Part shown: positions 8,744 to 17,068 of the stretch, one piece after another
Numbering within the stretch: position 1 is the stretch's first letter
Layout: the number at the start of each line of letters is the position of its first letter
Source: Patescibacteria group bacterium
Lineage (GTDB): Bacteria; Patescibacteriota; Patescibacteriia; JAHIZJ01
Direction: 5' to 3'
Assembly: GCA_041661625.1 (NCBI GenBank)
Contig: JBAZUB010000001.1
Coordinates: 124,001-188,000, forward strand
DNA: 64,000 nucleotides
The notes under the pieces: generated by a model
The model's input: the letters and a program-made list of their open reading frames with translations, nothing else
The model's database searches: none
What the model was told of the DNA's origin: nothing
Program-made: the position numbers and the translations under genes

Positions 8744-9528
8744 GCTTTATTGTTTATTTTGGTCGAATACGTTGTGCCGTCTTCCAGTATTACTTGGTAA
8801 TCTTGAGTAACCAAATTACGCGCTGTCACTTTGCCCATACCTTTGGGTGTTTTCACTTGACTGCCGATTTCTGGCATGGCTGCACTGTTGTCCATATATG
8901 TTTTCATCTCAAACGCCAAGCAGCACTTAAGTCTTCCACAGCTGCCCGACAGCCGATCACAACCACGGTGTTCGATCTGTTGTATTTTGGCGTATTGTGA
9001 TGTTACGCTAACTAACTGTTTAAGAAATTTGCGGCAGCACAACTCTCGCCCGCAGGCACCCAAATCCCCACAAACTCTGGCCTCATCGCGAATTCCGATC
9101 TGTTGCAGCCGCACGCTTTTATTGGCTCGTCGTGTCAGCTCCCTGAGTAATTCTCTGAAGTCTATTCGGCCGCTGGCCGTAAACCCATATATTATCCGGC
9201 TGCCGTCCAAAGATATATGGCAACTGATTAACTTCATTTCTAACTTTAATTTCTTTACTTGATCTTGGCAAAACTTTAATTCCTCTTTTACTTTTACATT
9301 GTTACTTTGCAGTTTACGAATATCGTCTGATGTAGCGACGCGAACACAATCGCGTATTTCTGTTTCATTTAAGGCTTCCCCGCTTTCGTCAAGCTTAGTA
9401 ATAATGCCAATGTCAAGACTGCCCTCGATCGTAAACACAATCCGGCTGCCCAGTGTTATTTCATTAGGCAAATGCCCTACCTTATGTGGCTGATCCCAAG
9501 GTTCAATTTGAACTAACGCAGTATTCAT
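8740..9528 (-). CDS. PSP1-domain protein (RicT/YaaT-like)
   Basis: 262 aa. The PSP1 C-terminal domain is clear: cysteine groups in CGDLGACGRELCCRKF and CGRLKCCLAFE (residues about 165-225) that in RicT help hold a 4Fe-4S cluster in the Ric (Y) complex affecting RNase Y and mRNA processing. The middle has ISCHISLDGSRIIYGFTASGR followed by DFRELLRELT, also family-typical. It is cotranscribed with tsf (2 bp gap) and the TPR gene. Without RicA/RicF in view the exact partner set is unknown. Confidence 0.8.
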   Translation of the reverse strand: MNTALVQIEPWDQPHKVGHLPNEITLGSRIVFTIEGSLDIGIITKLDESGEALNETEIRDCVRVATSDDIRKLQSNNVKVKEELKFCQDQVKKLKLEMKLISCHISLDGSRIIYGFTASGRIDFRELLRELTRRANKSVRLQQIGIRDEARVCGDLGACGRELCCRKFLKQLVSVTSQYAKIQQIEHRGCDRLSGSCGRLKCCLAFEMKTYMDNSAAMPEIGSQVKTPKGMGKVTARNLVTQDYQVILEDGTTYSTKINNKA

Positions 9529-9530
9529 GG

Positions 9531-10115
9531 CTATATTTCAAACCTGGCAATATGTTGAATTTTAATATTTTCACCCAATTCGGCAATTTTTTGCTTCAGC
9601 AGTCCCTCAATCGTAACACTATCATCCCGCACAAATACTTGTTTTAACAAACACCTGTCTTGGAAATACTTGTCTATTTTGCCATTGATAATTTTGGTCT
9701 GTATATCTGCAGGCTTTGATGCGTCTATTTGCTGCCGGTAGATTTCTTTTTCTTCTTCAATAACGCTATCCGGTACATCTTCTGGAGCAATATAGGCAGG
9801 ATTAGTGGCTGCGACTTGTAACGCAATTTCGTGTGCAAAATTCTTAAAAACATCCGTTCGAGCAACGAAATCGGATTCGCACAATAAAACGACCAAGCTG
9901 CCAACTCTTCGGTTGGCATGCACATATGACTCAACTAAGCCCTGCTTGGTAACGCGCCCTTCTTTCTTCTGTGAGATTTTGTCGCCCCTCAAACGCATTG
10001 TGGCCATAGCTTTATCGATATCTCCATCGGAATCTTTCAATGCTTGTTTTGAGTCCATTACGCCCATGCCGGTGCGTCGGCGAAACTCTTGGATAAGATC
10101 TAGTGTGATGTTCAT
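9531..10115 (-). CDS. tsf: translation elongation factor Ts
   Basis: 194 aa. N-terminal UBA-like TS-N module with EFRRRTGMGVMDSKQAL and SDGDIDKAMATMR, then the core containing RVGSLVVLLCESDFVARTD and the C-terminal DRCLLKQVFVRD motif. It exchanges GDP for GTP on EF-Tu. It is shorter than the about 280-residue E. coli protein, keeping one core subdomain, as is common in minimal genomes. It follows rpsB by 13 bp in the classical rpsB-tsf order. Confidence 0.95.
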   Translation of the reverse strand: MNITLDLIQEFRRRTGMGVMDSKQALKDSDGDIDKAMATMRLRGDKISQKKEGRVTKQGLVESYVHANRRVGSLVVLLCESDFVARTDVFKNFAHEIALQVAATNPAYIAPEDVPDSVIEEEKEIYRQQIDASKPADIQTKIINGKIDKYFQDRCLLKQVFVRDDSVTIEGLLKQKIAELGENIKIQHIARFEI

Positions 10116-10128
10116 GGTAATTCTAATG

Positions 10129-10887
10129 TTATTCTTTGGATTTGCTTTCAGTTTCGCTGACAGGAATTCTATCGGCGGGCTTATTGGCCTTATCAGCGCT
10201 GGCTTGTTTCTTGCCAGCTAATATGCTTTGGGCCAATAGGCCGGTAATTAGATCGATAGATTTGGTTGCGTCATCATTTGCTGGGATTGGATATGTCACC
10301 TTGCTGGGATCGGTATTGGTATCAGCCAGGGCAATAATTGGTATGCCCTTTCTTTGCGCCTCTCGAATTGCTGTTTTTTCTATCTTTAAATCGACCACAA
10401 ATACGGCGTCGGGTATTTTTCTAAGTTCACTGATGCCGCCTACTAGAGTTTGCAGTCGAATTATTTCCTTATTAAATTCCGACTGTTCTTTTTTGGTATA
10501 TTTGTCTAAATCTCCACTCGCCTGTTTCTTGGTAAGATCGAGTAATCGATCAATCATTTTTTTGATAATCGTAAAATTCGTCAGCAGGCCTCCGATCCAA
10601 CGATTGATGACATACGGAGACCCGCAGGCTTCCGCATGGCGCTTAACGATACTTTGGGCCTGTTTTTTTGTGCCGATAAACACAATAATACCGCCGCGGC
10701 TCGACAAGTCCTGAGCGTAGGCCAAGGCTTCATTTAGCTTTGTTCTGGTTTTTTCTAAGTCGATAATGTGTACACCGCTGCGTTCCGTAAAGATGAATTG
10801 CTTCATCTTGGGATGCCAACGAGACTGTTGATGCCCAAAGTGTACGCCACTTTTAAGCAGCTCAATCAATGAGATTTCTTGTTTCAT
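10129..10887 (-). CDS. rpsB: 30S ribosomal protein uS2
   Basis: 252 aa from ATG 10885-10887, preceded by AAAGGATC; the frame runs further upstream but the family begins at MKQEISLIELLKSGVHFGHQ. Later signatures: WHPKMKQFIFTERSGVHIID, IIVFIGTKKQAQ, PYVINRWIGGLLTNF, DAVFVVDLKIEKTAIREA, IPIIALADTNTDP. It assembles late on the 30S platform and binds bS1. The C terminus has a charged tail. It is the first gene of the rpsB-tsf-PSP1-TPR-tRNA transcript. Confidence 0.96.
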   Translation of the reverse strand: MKQEISLIELLKSGVHFGHQQSRWHPKMKQFIFTERSGVHIIDLEKTRTKLNEALAYAQDLSSRGGIIVFIGTKKQAQSIVKRHAEACGSPYVINRWIGGLLTNFTIIKKMIDRLLDLTKKQASGDLDKYTKKEQSEFNKEIIRLQTLVGGISELRKIPDAVFVVDLKIEKTAIREAQRKGIPIIALADTNTDPSKVTYPIPANDDATKSIDLITGLLAQSILAGKKQASADKANKPADRIPVSETESKSKE

Positions 10888-11117
10888 AAGATCCTTTGTA
10901 ACCTCGGACCCCTTACCTAGCGCATCGACCGCATAATTACGGCCAAGGTGATACACTGGCTCATCGGAGACGATGATGTGGGGACCTGTGGGATATAAAA
11001 ATTAGACAAAATGATAATAACAGATTCCGTTAATTAATTCAAGTATCCCCCATCTCATATTACATTTTATAATCATTTATTGCTCTTTTTACCGGATTGG
11101 AGTATTATTCATCCGAT
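10888..11117. other. rpsB leader and divergent intergenic region
   Basis: About 230 bases. It holds the rpsB promoter (11014-11042) and hence a predicted 5' leader of roughly 120 nt before rpsB, long enough for S2 autoregulation as known for other rpsB leaders (inference; no specific fold recognised). No gene is seen. Confidence 0.45.
11014..11042 (-). promoter_or_regulatory. sigma70-type promoter for rpsB operon
   Basis: Minus strand TTGAAT (11037-11042), 17 bp, TATTAT (11014-11019). Good match and correct orientation. Confidence 0.6.
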
Positions 11118-11522
11118 ATGGCAAACAAGACGCTGGCGCGAGGCAGGCTATACTTTTGGAAATATATTGCCGATTTCTGGTCAATTATGACAATTGGCCT
11201 TTATACGCTTGACTTCTTTTCAAAAAATAAATATAATTCGGCAGCTGGTGCAATTAGTGTTCTGTTTATCAGCATTCTAGGATTGTATGCTGGCTCAAAA
11301 GAATTTGATCGGTGGACGCGCGGTCACGCTTCGAAATTTCATGGCGAGTATTATGTACCGATTTGGACGTTTATAATTGCTCTGTTGTCTTTGTTGGCTG
11401 TTTTCAGCCATGGCCAATATCAGCTTCCCAGCGAAGCGGTGGCTACGTACATAGGCGTTCTCGGCATATTCGTCATCACGCAGAAGTCTAAAGGATTACA
11501 CTTTAACCGACGTAGAACATAA
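11118..11522 (+). CDS. hypothetical membrane protein
   Basis: 134 aa from ATG 11118; a TTG at 11097 could add seven residues. Three probable TM helices: around FWSIMTIGLYTLDFF, GAISVLFISILGLYAG, and the pair WTFIIALLSLLAVFS and ATYIGVLGIFVITQ near the C terminus. Charged loops contain KEFDRWTRGH. No family recognised. It lies 5 bp before rpmE and is probably cotranscribed with it. Confidence 0.65.
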   Translation: MANKTLARGRLYFWKYIADFWSIMTIGLYTLDFFSKNKYNSAAGAISVLFISILGLYAGSKEFDRWTRGHASKFHGEYYVPIWTFIIALLSLLAVFSHGQYQLPSEAVATYIGVLGIFVITQKSKGLHFNRRRT

Positions 11523-11527
11523 CCTAT

Positions 11528-11758
11528 ATGAAAAAAGAAACCCATCCCAAGTATCACAAAGAATCTAAAATTATTTGCGCCTGCGGCCATAAGTTTGAAG
11601 TTGGTTCAGTTCAGCTCGAAACCCACGTAGAAACGTGTTCAAATTGTCATCCCTTTTATACCGGCAAACAGAAATTAATGGATACGGCCGGCCGGGTTGA
11701 TCGCTATCAACGTTTGATGGAAAAGAAAAAGCCCACAACGTCTAAGAAACATAAATAA
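11528..11758 (+). CDS. rpmE: 50S ribosomal protein bL31
   Basis: 76 aa. Begins MKKETHPKYHKESKIICACG; the zinc-type cysteines are present (CACG near residue 18, CSNCHPFYTGKQ near 37-48), so this is the Zn-binding C+ form. GRVDRYQRLMEKK is the family's C-terminal signature. bL31 bridges the 50S central protuberance to the 30S head. A terminator follows at 11771-11796. Confidence 0.95.
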   Translation: MKKETHPKYHKESKIICACGHKFEVGSVQLETHVETCSNCHPFYTGKQKLMDTAGRVDRYQRLMEKKKPTTSKKHK

Positions 11759-11770
11759 GCGAGCGTCATG

Positions 11771-11796
11771 GTGCGGAATCACATTTCCGCGCTTTT
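11771..11796 (+). terminator. rho-independent terminator after rpmE
   Basis: GCGGAA-TCACAT-TTCCGC followed by GCTTTT. It ends just before the prfA start at 11808. Confidence 0.6.
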
Positions 11797-11807
11797 CGTG
11801 TTATTAT

Positions 11808-12851
11808 ATGCCTGATAAATACGAATACTTAAGGGACAAAATTAAAGAGATCGAGCAGAAGATGTCCGATCCTGAAATTGTGCGCGATCCTGACCGATTG
11901 AAGAAGCTTTCCCAGGAATACAACCGTATTTCAGTTTTGGTTACAAAAATTGATCGCCTCGCTGAAATTGCTGATAATATCCTTAAATTGACTAATTCCA
12001 TAAATATAGAAAGTGATTCCGAGGTAGTGGCAATGATTAACGATGAAATAAAGAATCTCAATGACGAGATGGCTCAGCTCAACTCCGAAGTTGAAATTGG
12101 GCTACATCCACCAGATCCGATGGATGAAAAAAATATTATCATCGAAATAAGGGCAGGTACGGGCGGTGAGGAGGCGGCGCTATTTGCGGCTGAGTTGTTT
12201 CGTATGTATTCTCGCTTTGCTGAACGAAAAAAGTGGACTACTCATTTAATTACCTCTAATCGTACAGGCATCGGCGGATTTAAGGAAATTATATTTGAAA
12301 TCAGCGGCCAATCGGTCTACAGTCAGCTTAAGTATGAAAGCGGCGTACACCGCGTTCAGCGTGTGCCCGAGACCGAAAAATCGGGCCGTGTCCACACATC
12401 GGCCGCCACCGTAGCGATATTGCCCGAAGCCGAGCCCACCGACATCGATATCCGACCCGAAGATCTAGAAATTCAGGCATCTACCGCCGGTGGCCACGGC
12501 GGCCAGAGCGTTAACACAACTTACTCGGCCATCAGAATAGTTCACAAACCCACCGGCATGGTGGTCCAGTGCCAGGACGAGCGTTCCCAATTACAAAATC
12601 GCGAAAGAGCCATGCAGGTTTTGCGCTCTCGTCTTTTAGCATTGGCCGAAGAAAAAAAGCATCGCGAACGTTCCGAAAACCGTCGTAACCAGATCGGCAC
12701 CGGCGATCGTTCGGAAAAAATTAGAACCTACAACTATCCCCAGGATCGCGTGACCGATCATAGAATAAAAGCTAGCTGGCACAATATCCAGCAAATATTA
12801 GATGGTGATCTGGGCTTGGTTATTCAAGCGTTAAAAGCAGCCGCGAAATGA
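11808..12851 (+). CDS. prfA: peptide chain release factor 1
   Basis: 347 aa. N-terminal helical domain, AGTGGEEAALFAAELFRMY, the RF1 codon-recognition region with PETEKSGRVHTSAATVA, and the catalytic GGQ in TAGGHGGQSVNTT (residues about 226-238). It ends with the tail GLVIQALKAAAK. It recognises UAA/UAG and hydrolyses peptidyl-tRNA. prmC, which methylates the GGQ glutamine, overlaps its stop by 4 bp, the usual coupled pair. RF1 implies that UAG normally stops translation here, relevant to the interrupted GNAT gene at 60308-60913. Confidence 0.96.
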   Translation: MPDKYEYLRDKIKEIEQKMSDPEIVRDPDRLKKLSQEYNRISVLVTKIDRLAEIADNILKLTNSINIESDSEVVAMINDEIKNLNDEMAQLNSEVEIGLHPPDPMDEKNIIIEIRAGTGGEEAALFAAELFRMYSRFAERKKWTTHLITSNRTGIGGFKEIIFEISGQSVYSQLKYESGVHRVQRVPETEKSGRVHTSAATVAILPEAEPTDIDIRPEDLEIQASTAGGHGGQSVNTTYSAIRIVHKPTGMVVQCQDERSQLQNRERAMQVLRSRLLALAEEKKHRERSENRRNQIGTGDRSEKIRTYNYPQDRVTDHRIKASWHNIQQILDGDLGLVIQALKAAAK

Positions 12852-13711
12852 ACTATGCAAATTTATTAAATACAGCAACGCGGCAACTGCAGCGGTGCGG
12901 AATTATTTTTGCCCAGCAAGAAGCGCTCCTTCTTTTTACACATGTCAGTAATAAAACTTCAGAATACATTATTGCCCACCCCGAGAATAGTATTTCTTCG
13001 TTACTTCAACACAAATATTCGGCACTTATAAAACGGCGCTCTCTTCATGAACCGGTAGCTTATATAATTAAACGGGCGGGGTTTTACGGTCATACATTTT
13101 ATGTTGATCGCCGCGTATTAATCCCCCGCCCAGAAACTGAGCAGCTGGTTGATATCGCCGCCGACATTATCAATCGTCGTCATGTAAAGTGCGCTATCGA
13201 TATTGGCACCGGTAGCGGCGTTATCGCTATCACATTGTCTATTTTATTCCCCAAACTCAACATGCTTGCCTCTGACAGTAGCCCTGAGGCTCTGAGCGTA
13301 GCCAAACGTAATATAGAGGCAATACTACCCAGACAGCATCATTTGCGCTTAAAATCAGGCGTATTGCTATCTTCCTGGCGACATGTTAAATCAGACCTAA
13401 TAGTTGCCAACCTTCCCTATTTAACTCGAGCAGAAATACTAAATAGCCCCACCTACCAAGAATTGCGATTCGAACCATATAAAGCCCTATGCGGCGGCGC
13501 GGGAGGTTTAAACATATATCGTAAATTTTTTGGTAATATATCTCTCAATGTAACCCATCAACCCGAATGTGTCGTTATTGAGCATGGATGGCGTCAGTGT
13601 GCGCCGTTAACACTATTGGTTCATCGACTATTGCCAAACTATGGCTGTAAATCGATCCGCGATTATAATAACATACCCCGGTTTTTGATTATAACAAAAC
13701 TGCCGGCATAA
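12848..13711 (+). CDS. prmC: release factor glutamine N5-methyltransferase
   Basis: 287 aa. N-terminal helical domain, PVAYIIKRAGFYGHTFYVD, RVLIPRPETEQLVDI, SAM motif I AIDIGTGSGVIAITL, then the catalytic motif. In characterised PrmC proteins this is NPPY; here it reads NLPY (VANLPYLT, residues about 196-203). It modifies the GGQ glutamine of RF1, whose gene overlaps it. The Pro-to-Leu change keeps the Asn and Tyr that hold the substrate glutamine, so activity is likely. Confidence 0.92.
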   Translation: MNYANLLNTATRQLQRCGIIFAQQEALLLFTHVSNKTSEYIIAHPENSISSLLQHKYSALIKRRSLHEPVAYIIKRAGFYGHTFYVDRRVLIPRPETEQLVDIAADIINRRHVKCAIDIGTGSGVIAITLSILFPKLNMLASDSSPEALSVAKRNIEAILPRQHHLRLKSGVLLSSWRHVKSDLIVANLPYLTRAEILNSPTYQELRFEPYKALCGGAGGLNIYRKFFGNISLNVTHQPECVVIEHGWRQCAPLTLLVHRLLPNYGCKSIRDYNNIPRFLIITKLPA

Positions 13712-13738
13712 TTTTTACTAACCGGCTATATCGTTATA

Positions 13739-14869
13739 CTATTCAGTATATGTTACTGGTTGATCTTTTGGTATGATCAACACCCAGGTCGTCCCCCGGT
13801 TCAGCTCCACTTCGTTTCCGTATGTGTCATAGTAGCGCGTCCGCAATAGACGGTCTGGTTTGCGCCAAGAACCCTCAATTTTCACCCCATCCCGAAATAC
13901 ATAAGCACTACCTTGACCCGACACATCTAACGTTAAACGGCCTTTTTCGCCTACGCCTAGAATCGAGGGTATTATTTGCACAATAACGTTTTTTACTTTA
14001 GTAGGTTGGCTAGATTCGGCATACACCTGCGGTGTGTCCTTAGGTTCAAATCGTCGATAGGTATTGTCCGTAGCGTTGTATTTAAACTGCGATGTCCAGG
14101 TATTGCCATTTGAAAATTTAACTTCGATTACACCCTGATTCGCAGGCCGTTGCTCAATCAATGCCTCGTCTTTAAATTTCCAAGGCTCGTATGTCGTGGC
14201 GGCGGTGATGTTTTTATCCCGTAGAGCGCGGGCGATTAATTCGCTGCTGGTATAAACATTGTGCGGAGCCGCTCGACCGGTGTCACGCCAGAAATACTGG
14301 CCATTTTTCATTTGACTGAAATCTTTTATCTTTAAACCATCAATCGCGCCCAAAGCATCCGGCGAACCCCCGACATGGCCATAGAAAGCGTCATACTCTG
14401 ATACCCAGTCCAAGTAATAAGGCCGCGCCGAGCGAATCGGACCAATTTTGGTACTAGTGCCACCGGCAAAAACAGCCATAAGTCGTGTCGCTCCCCCTTC
14501 AACTAGGGTTTCATATATCACCGAGGCTGCCTCCAGGCCGTTTTGCGGCCAGGCACCCGGTACATTATCTATCATGATGGCTACCGGATGTTCGTTGGCT
14601 AAATCTGGTTTTACCAAAACACCATCAATAGCTCTGGCTACTAAATCTGTTTTGGAATTATTTACTAATAAGCTCTGACTGTCGTTCTGATTGCCACTAT
14701 TTGACGTTTTGTCTTTTGACCAAGGCATATTTTCACTCCATCCGGGTACGGTGTAAATGGCTATACCAGCCCCCAGTATTATTACAAAAACCGCCACCGG
14801 TAAGACGTACTTCCATTGAAGCTGGCGCAACCAGGTGATGAGATTATTTGAGTTTGTTTTATTGGGCAT
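13739..14869 (-). CDS. DUF3048 (YerB-like) lipoprotein/anchored protein
   Basis: 376 aa. N-terminal TM (LPVAVFVIILGAGIAIYTVP, about residues 21-40), a polar linker, then a DUF3048 domain with PVAIMIDNVPGAWPQNGLE, VYETLVEGGATRLMAVF, IGPIRSARPYYLDWVSEYDA and AAPHNVYTSS. A C-terminal domain ends GTTWVLIIPKDQPVTY. The family is surface-exposed and of unknown biochemical role (YerB in Bacillus). A paralogue of the same architecture ends 1 bp upstream (14871-15938), so the pair arose by tandem duplication. Confidence 0.85.
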   Translation of the reverse strand: MPNKTNSNNLITWLRQLQWKYVLPVAVFVIILGAGIAIYTVPGWSENMPWSKDKTSNSGNQNDSQSLLVNNSKTDLVARAIDGVLVKPDLANEHPVAIMIDNVPGAWPQNGLEAASVIYETLVEGGATRLMAVFAGGTSTKIGPIRSARPYYLDWVSEYDAFYGHVGGSPDALGAIDGLKIKDFSQMKNGQYFWRDTGRAAPHNVYTSSELIARALRDKNITAATTYEPWKFKDEALIEQRPANQGVIEVKFSNGNTWTSQFKYNATDNTYRRFEPKDTPQVYAESSQPTKVKNVIVQIIPSILGVGEKGRLTLDVSGQGSAYVFRDGVKIEGSWRKPDRLLRTRYYDTYGNEVELNRGTTWVLIIPKDQPVTYTE

Positions 14870-14870
14870 A

Positions 14871-15938
14871 CTACTGATAGGTTACATTACGGTCAGTCGG
14901 AACAATCTCAACCCAGGTTGTGCCCGGCGTAAACACCACGGTCTGTCCGCTGGCATCGTAGTAATTGGTCCGATCCTCTCGGGAATCCTTTTTCCAAGTA
15001 CCGACAATCTCCTCTCCGTTGCGATATATTCGAGCCACGCCCTCGCCGATTGTCTCCATACTCAAGCGTCCTTCTTCGACCAGGCGTGTTTTTGTAAATT
15101 GAACAATGATATTCTTAGCCTTGATTGTCTCACCTGTTTCGACTACGTGCGGCTGGCCAGACTGATAGCGGGCGTAGTCATTAGTAGCCGGTGCATACTT
15201 ATACTCAACTTGATAATTGATCGTCGAAAAATCAATGGTTAACGTTTTGAGTGTATTTGATATTGCACTGTCTTCGCCAGCGAAACTCCAACCGGTATAA
15301 TTACCAGTATTAGGATAATCTTTGTCGCGGACCGCGAAACCCATTAATTTTGATGATGTATAGAGATTATGCGGCGCCGGCCTTTCTTTGGCCCTCCAAA
15401 AATATTGACTGTTATAGAATTGATTCAAATCACGTATATCATATTGTGGTATTAACCGAAGCGCTTCGGGGCTCCCGCCAACATGTGCGTACACCGAATC
15501 CAATTCGCGTGCCCAATCCAAATAATAGGCGCGCGCGGACCGGACGGGTCCAATCTTTTCTATTTCATCACCAGAAGCATATATAGCCATAAACCGGGTA
15601 ATCCCTCCCTCGGCTAAGGCCTCATAGACTAGATTTGATTTATCCAGGCCGGCTTGGGGTCGAGATGACACTTGGTTTTCTACCATAATGGCAACCGGCA
15701 GAATGTTTTCTTTAGCATCAATAACGGGCACGCCATCGATAATACGCGGGAGAAGTCGAGTCGCGTTGGTGTTCTTGTTGTCTTTCTTTGAAATGCCGTT
15801 ATTATCATTGTCACTGTCGGATCTTCCGAATACCAGATATCCCGCAACTCCAGCCACAAGAACCAGCACGATGACTATCACAACGGTTAAACGCCGTTTG
15901 TTATCTTTTAACGACCAAAGAAAATCTTTTAGTGCCAT
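14871..15938 (-). CDS. DUF3048 (YerB-like) anchored protein, paralogue
   Basis: 355 aa, same layout as the gene at 13739-14869. TM LTVVIVIVLVLVAGVAGYLV (about residues 17-36), an Asn/Asp-rich linker, then PVAIMVENQVSSRPQAGLDK, VYEALAEGGITRFMAIYA, IGPVRSARAYYLDWARELDS and APHNLYTSSK, ending GTTWVEIVPTDRNVTYQ. Extracytoplasmic and membrane-anchored; function unknown. It lies downstream of bL25 on the minus strand, 17 bp apart, in the operon that begins at 17011. Confidence 0.85.
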   Translation of the reverse strand: MALKDFLWSLKDNKRRLTVVIVIVLVLVAGVAGYLVFGRSDSDNDNNGISKKDNKNTNATRLLPRIIDGVPVIDAKENILPVAIMVENQVSSRPQAGLDKSNLVYEALAEGGITRFMAIYASGDEIEKIGPVRSARAYYLDWARELDSVYAHVGGSPEALRLIPQYDIRDLNQFYNSQYFWRAKERPAPHNLYTSSKLMGFAVRDKDYPNTGNYTGWSFAGEDSAISNTLKTLTIDFSTINYQVEYKYAPATNDYARYQSGQPHVVETGETIKAKNIIVQFTKTRLVEEGRLSMETIGEGVARIYRNGEEIVGTWKKDSREDRTNYYDASGQTVVFTPGTTWVEIVPTDRNVTYQ

Positions 15939-15955
15939 TGTTTTATTTATTTATG

Positions 15956-16642
15956 TTATTCAGCTTTTTTGGTTTCTTCGGCGTTAGCCTCCTCGGCCTC
16001 TTCACCAGGTTCTTTTTCTTTGACGAGTTTTTCAACTTGGTCAACTTTATCTTCAACTGTTTTATCGAGTTCTTCTAATTCAGCCTCGGATCTTGGAGCC
16101 TGAACCAAAGCTACAGTTTCATCACCTCGATCAAGAATTTTCAAAGTATCGGGTATTTTCAAATCGCTCACATGTATGATGTCATCAAAGTTTTTAAGAT
16201 TGGAAATGTCGACCACTATGTGTGCTACTAGATCTTGTGGAAGCGCCTCAACTTTGATCTTGTCCAAGCTTTTTACCAATACGCCACCCAAATCTTTGAC
16301 AGCTGGGGGGGTGCCCTCAAACTGCAGCTCTATTTCAGCTTCAACTTTTTCTTTTAGGTCTACTTGATGGAAGTCGACGTGATCGAATTTATCACTGACT
16401 GCGTTCTTTGTGACATCGTGAATAATCACCTTGAACGGCTTGCCGTCTAACTGCAGCGTTATCAAAGTTGATTCTCCGGCTAATTCAAATATTTTCGCAA
16501 ATTCACGGTAATTTATCTGGACCGGCGTGGTTTCGGTATTCTTGCCGTATAAAACCGCCGGCAAAATACCGTCGCGCCGCAATATTTTTGTCTGACGTCC
16601 GATTTTTGTTCTGGGCTGTGCTGTTAATACCAATTCAGTCAT
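15956..16642 (-). CDS. rplY: 50S ribosomal protein bL25, Ctc form
   Basis: 228 aa. N-terminal bL25 domain: RTKIGRQTKILRRDGILPAV, LYGKNTETTPVQINYREF, HDVTKNAVSDKFDHVDFHQV. It is followed by the C-terminal Ctc domain (about 95-190) with VEALPQDLVAHIVVDISNLK and IHVSDLKIPD. A lysine/glutamate-rich tail closes the protein. It binds 5S rRNA. The long Ctc type is the general-stress form in Gram-positives. In the operon with the zinc-ribbon protein (upstream) and the DUF3048 pair (downstream). Confidence 0.93.
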   Translation of the reverse strand: MTELVLTAQPRTKIGRQTKILRRDGILPAVLYGKNTETTPVQINYREFAKIFELAGESTLITLQLDGKPFKVIIHDVTKNAVSDKFDHVDFHQVDLKEKVEAEIELQFEGTPPAVKDLGGVLVKSLDKIKVEALPQDLVAHIVVDISNLKNFDDIIHVSDLKIPDTLKILDRGDETVALVQAPRSEAELEELDKTVEDKVDQVEKLVKEKEPGEEAEEANAEETKKAE

Positions 16643-16660
16643 ACGTGTCCATTCCTTCAG

Positions 16661-17011
16661 TTAATGATTGATAAGTAATTCTGCCAGATTTTTTCCGCTC
16701 TGTGTGACCTGATATAGATCAATCACATCATTTACGGTTAGGCGAGATGAATTCGTAAATTTGCTGACATCATCGCTGGTCAAGTCGGTAATCAATCCGA
16801 CCGTGCTGATTCCCATCGCATTAGTCAAAATCAAGGCCACAATGAATGATGAGCACTTTTGGCACTGGATATGGACCAAATGCGCGTCCTCCCGCTCCTC
16901 GAGCACCTTTGCGGCACTAAAACTGAAGTGGGCATTACATAGCGGACAATAAGTAATCAGCTTAAGATTGTCAGAATTCGGTAAAAACCTTGATTTTTCG
17001 TTTCGATTCAT
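16661..17011 (-). CDS. hypothetical zinc-ribbon protein
   Basis: 116 aa. Two CxxC knuckles, CPLC (residues about 22-25) and CQKC (about 50-53), predict one zinc site. After it comes a hydrophobic segment (FIVALILTNAMGISTVGLI) and a helical C terminus (DDVSKF, TVNDVIDLYQVT). Its own promoter lies just upstream (17037-17064), and bL25 follows 18 bp after its stop. No family name recognised; a nucleic-acid or protein-binding adaptor is possible. Confidence 0.65.
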   Translation of the reverse strand: MNRNEKSRFLPNSDNLKLITYCPLCNAHFSFSAAKVLEEREDAHLVHIQCQKCSSFIVALILTNAMGISTVGLITDLTSDDVSKFTNSSRLTVNDVIDLYQVTQSGKNLAELLINH

Positions 17012-17036
17012 AGTTTATCCCTATTTTTGTAGCTAT

Positions 17037-17064
17037 ATTATAGCACTTTTTTACCCCCCGTCAA
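17037..17064 (-). promoter_or_regulatory. sigma70-type promoter for the zinc-ribbon / bL25 operon
   Basis: Minus strand TTGACG (17059-17064), 16 bp, TATAAT (17037-17042), 26 bp before the ATG at 17011. Confidence 0.65.
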
Positions 17065-17068
17065 ATTA

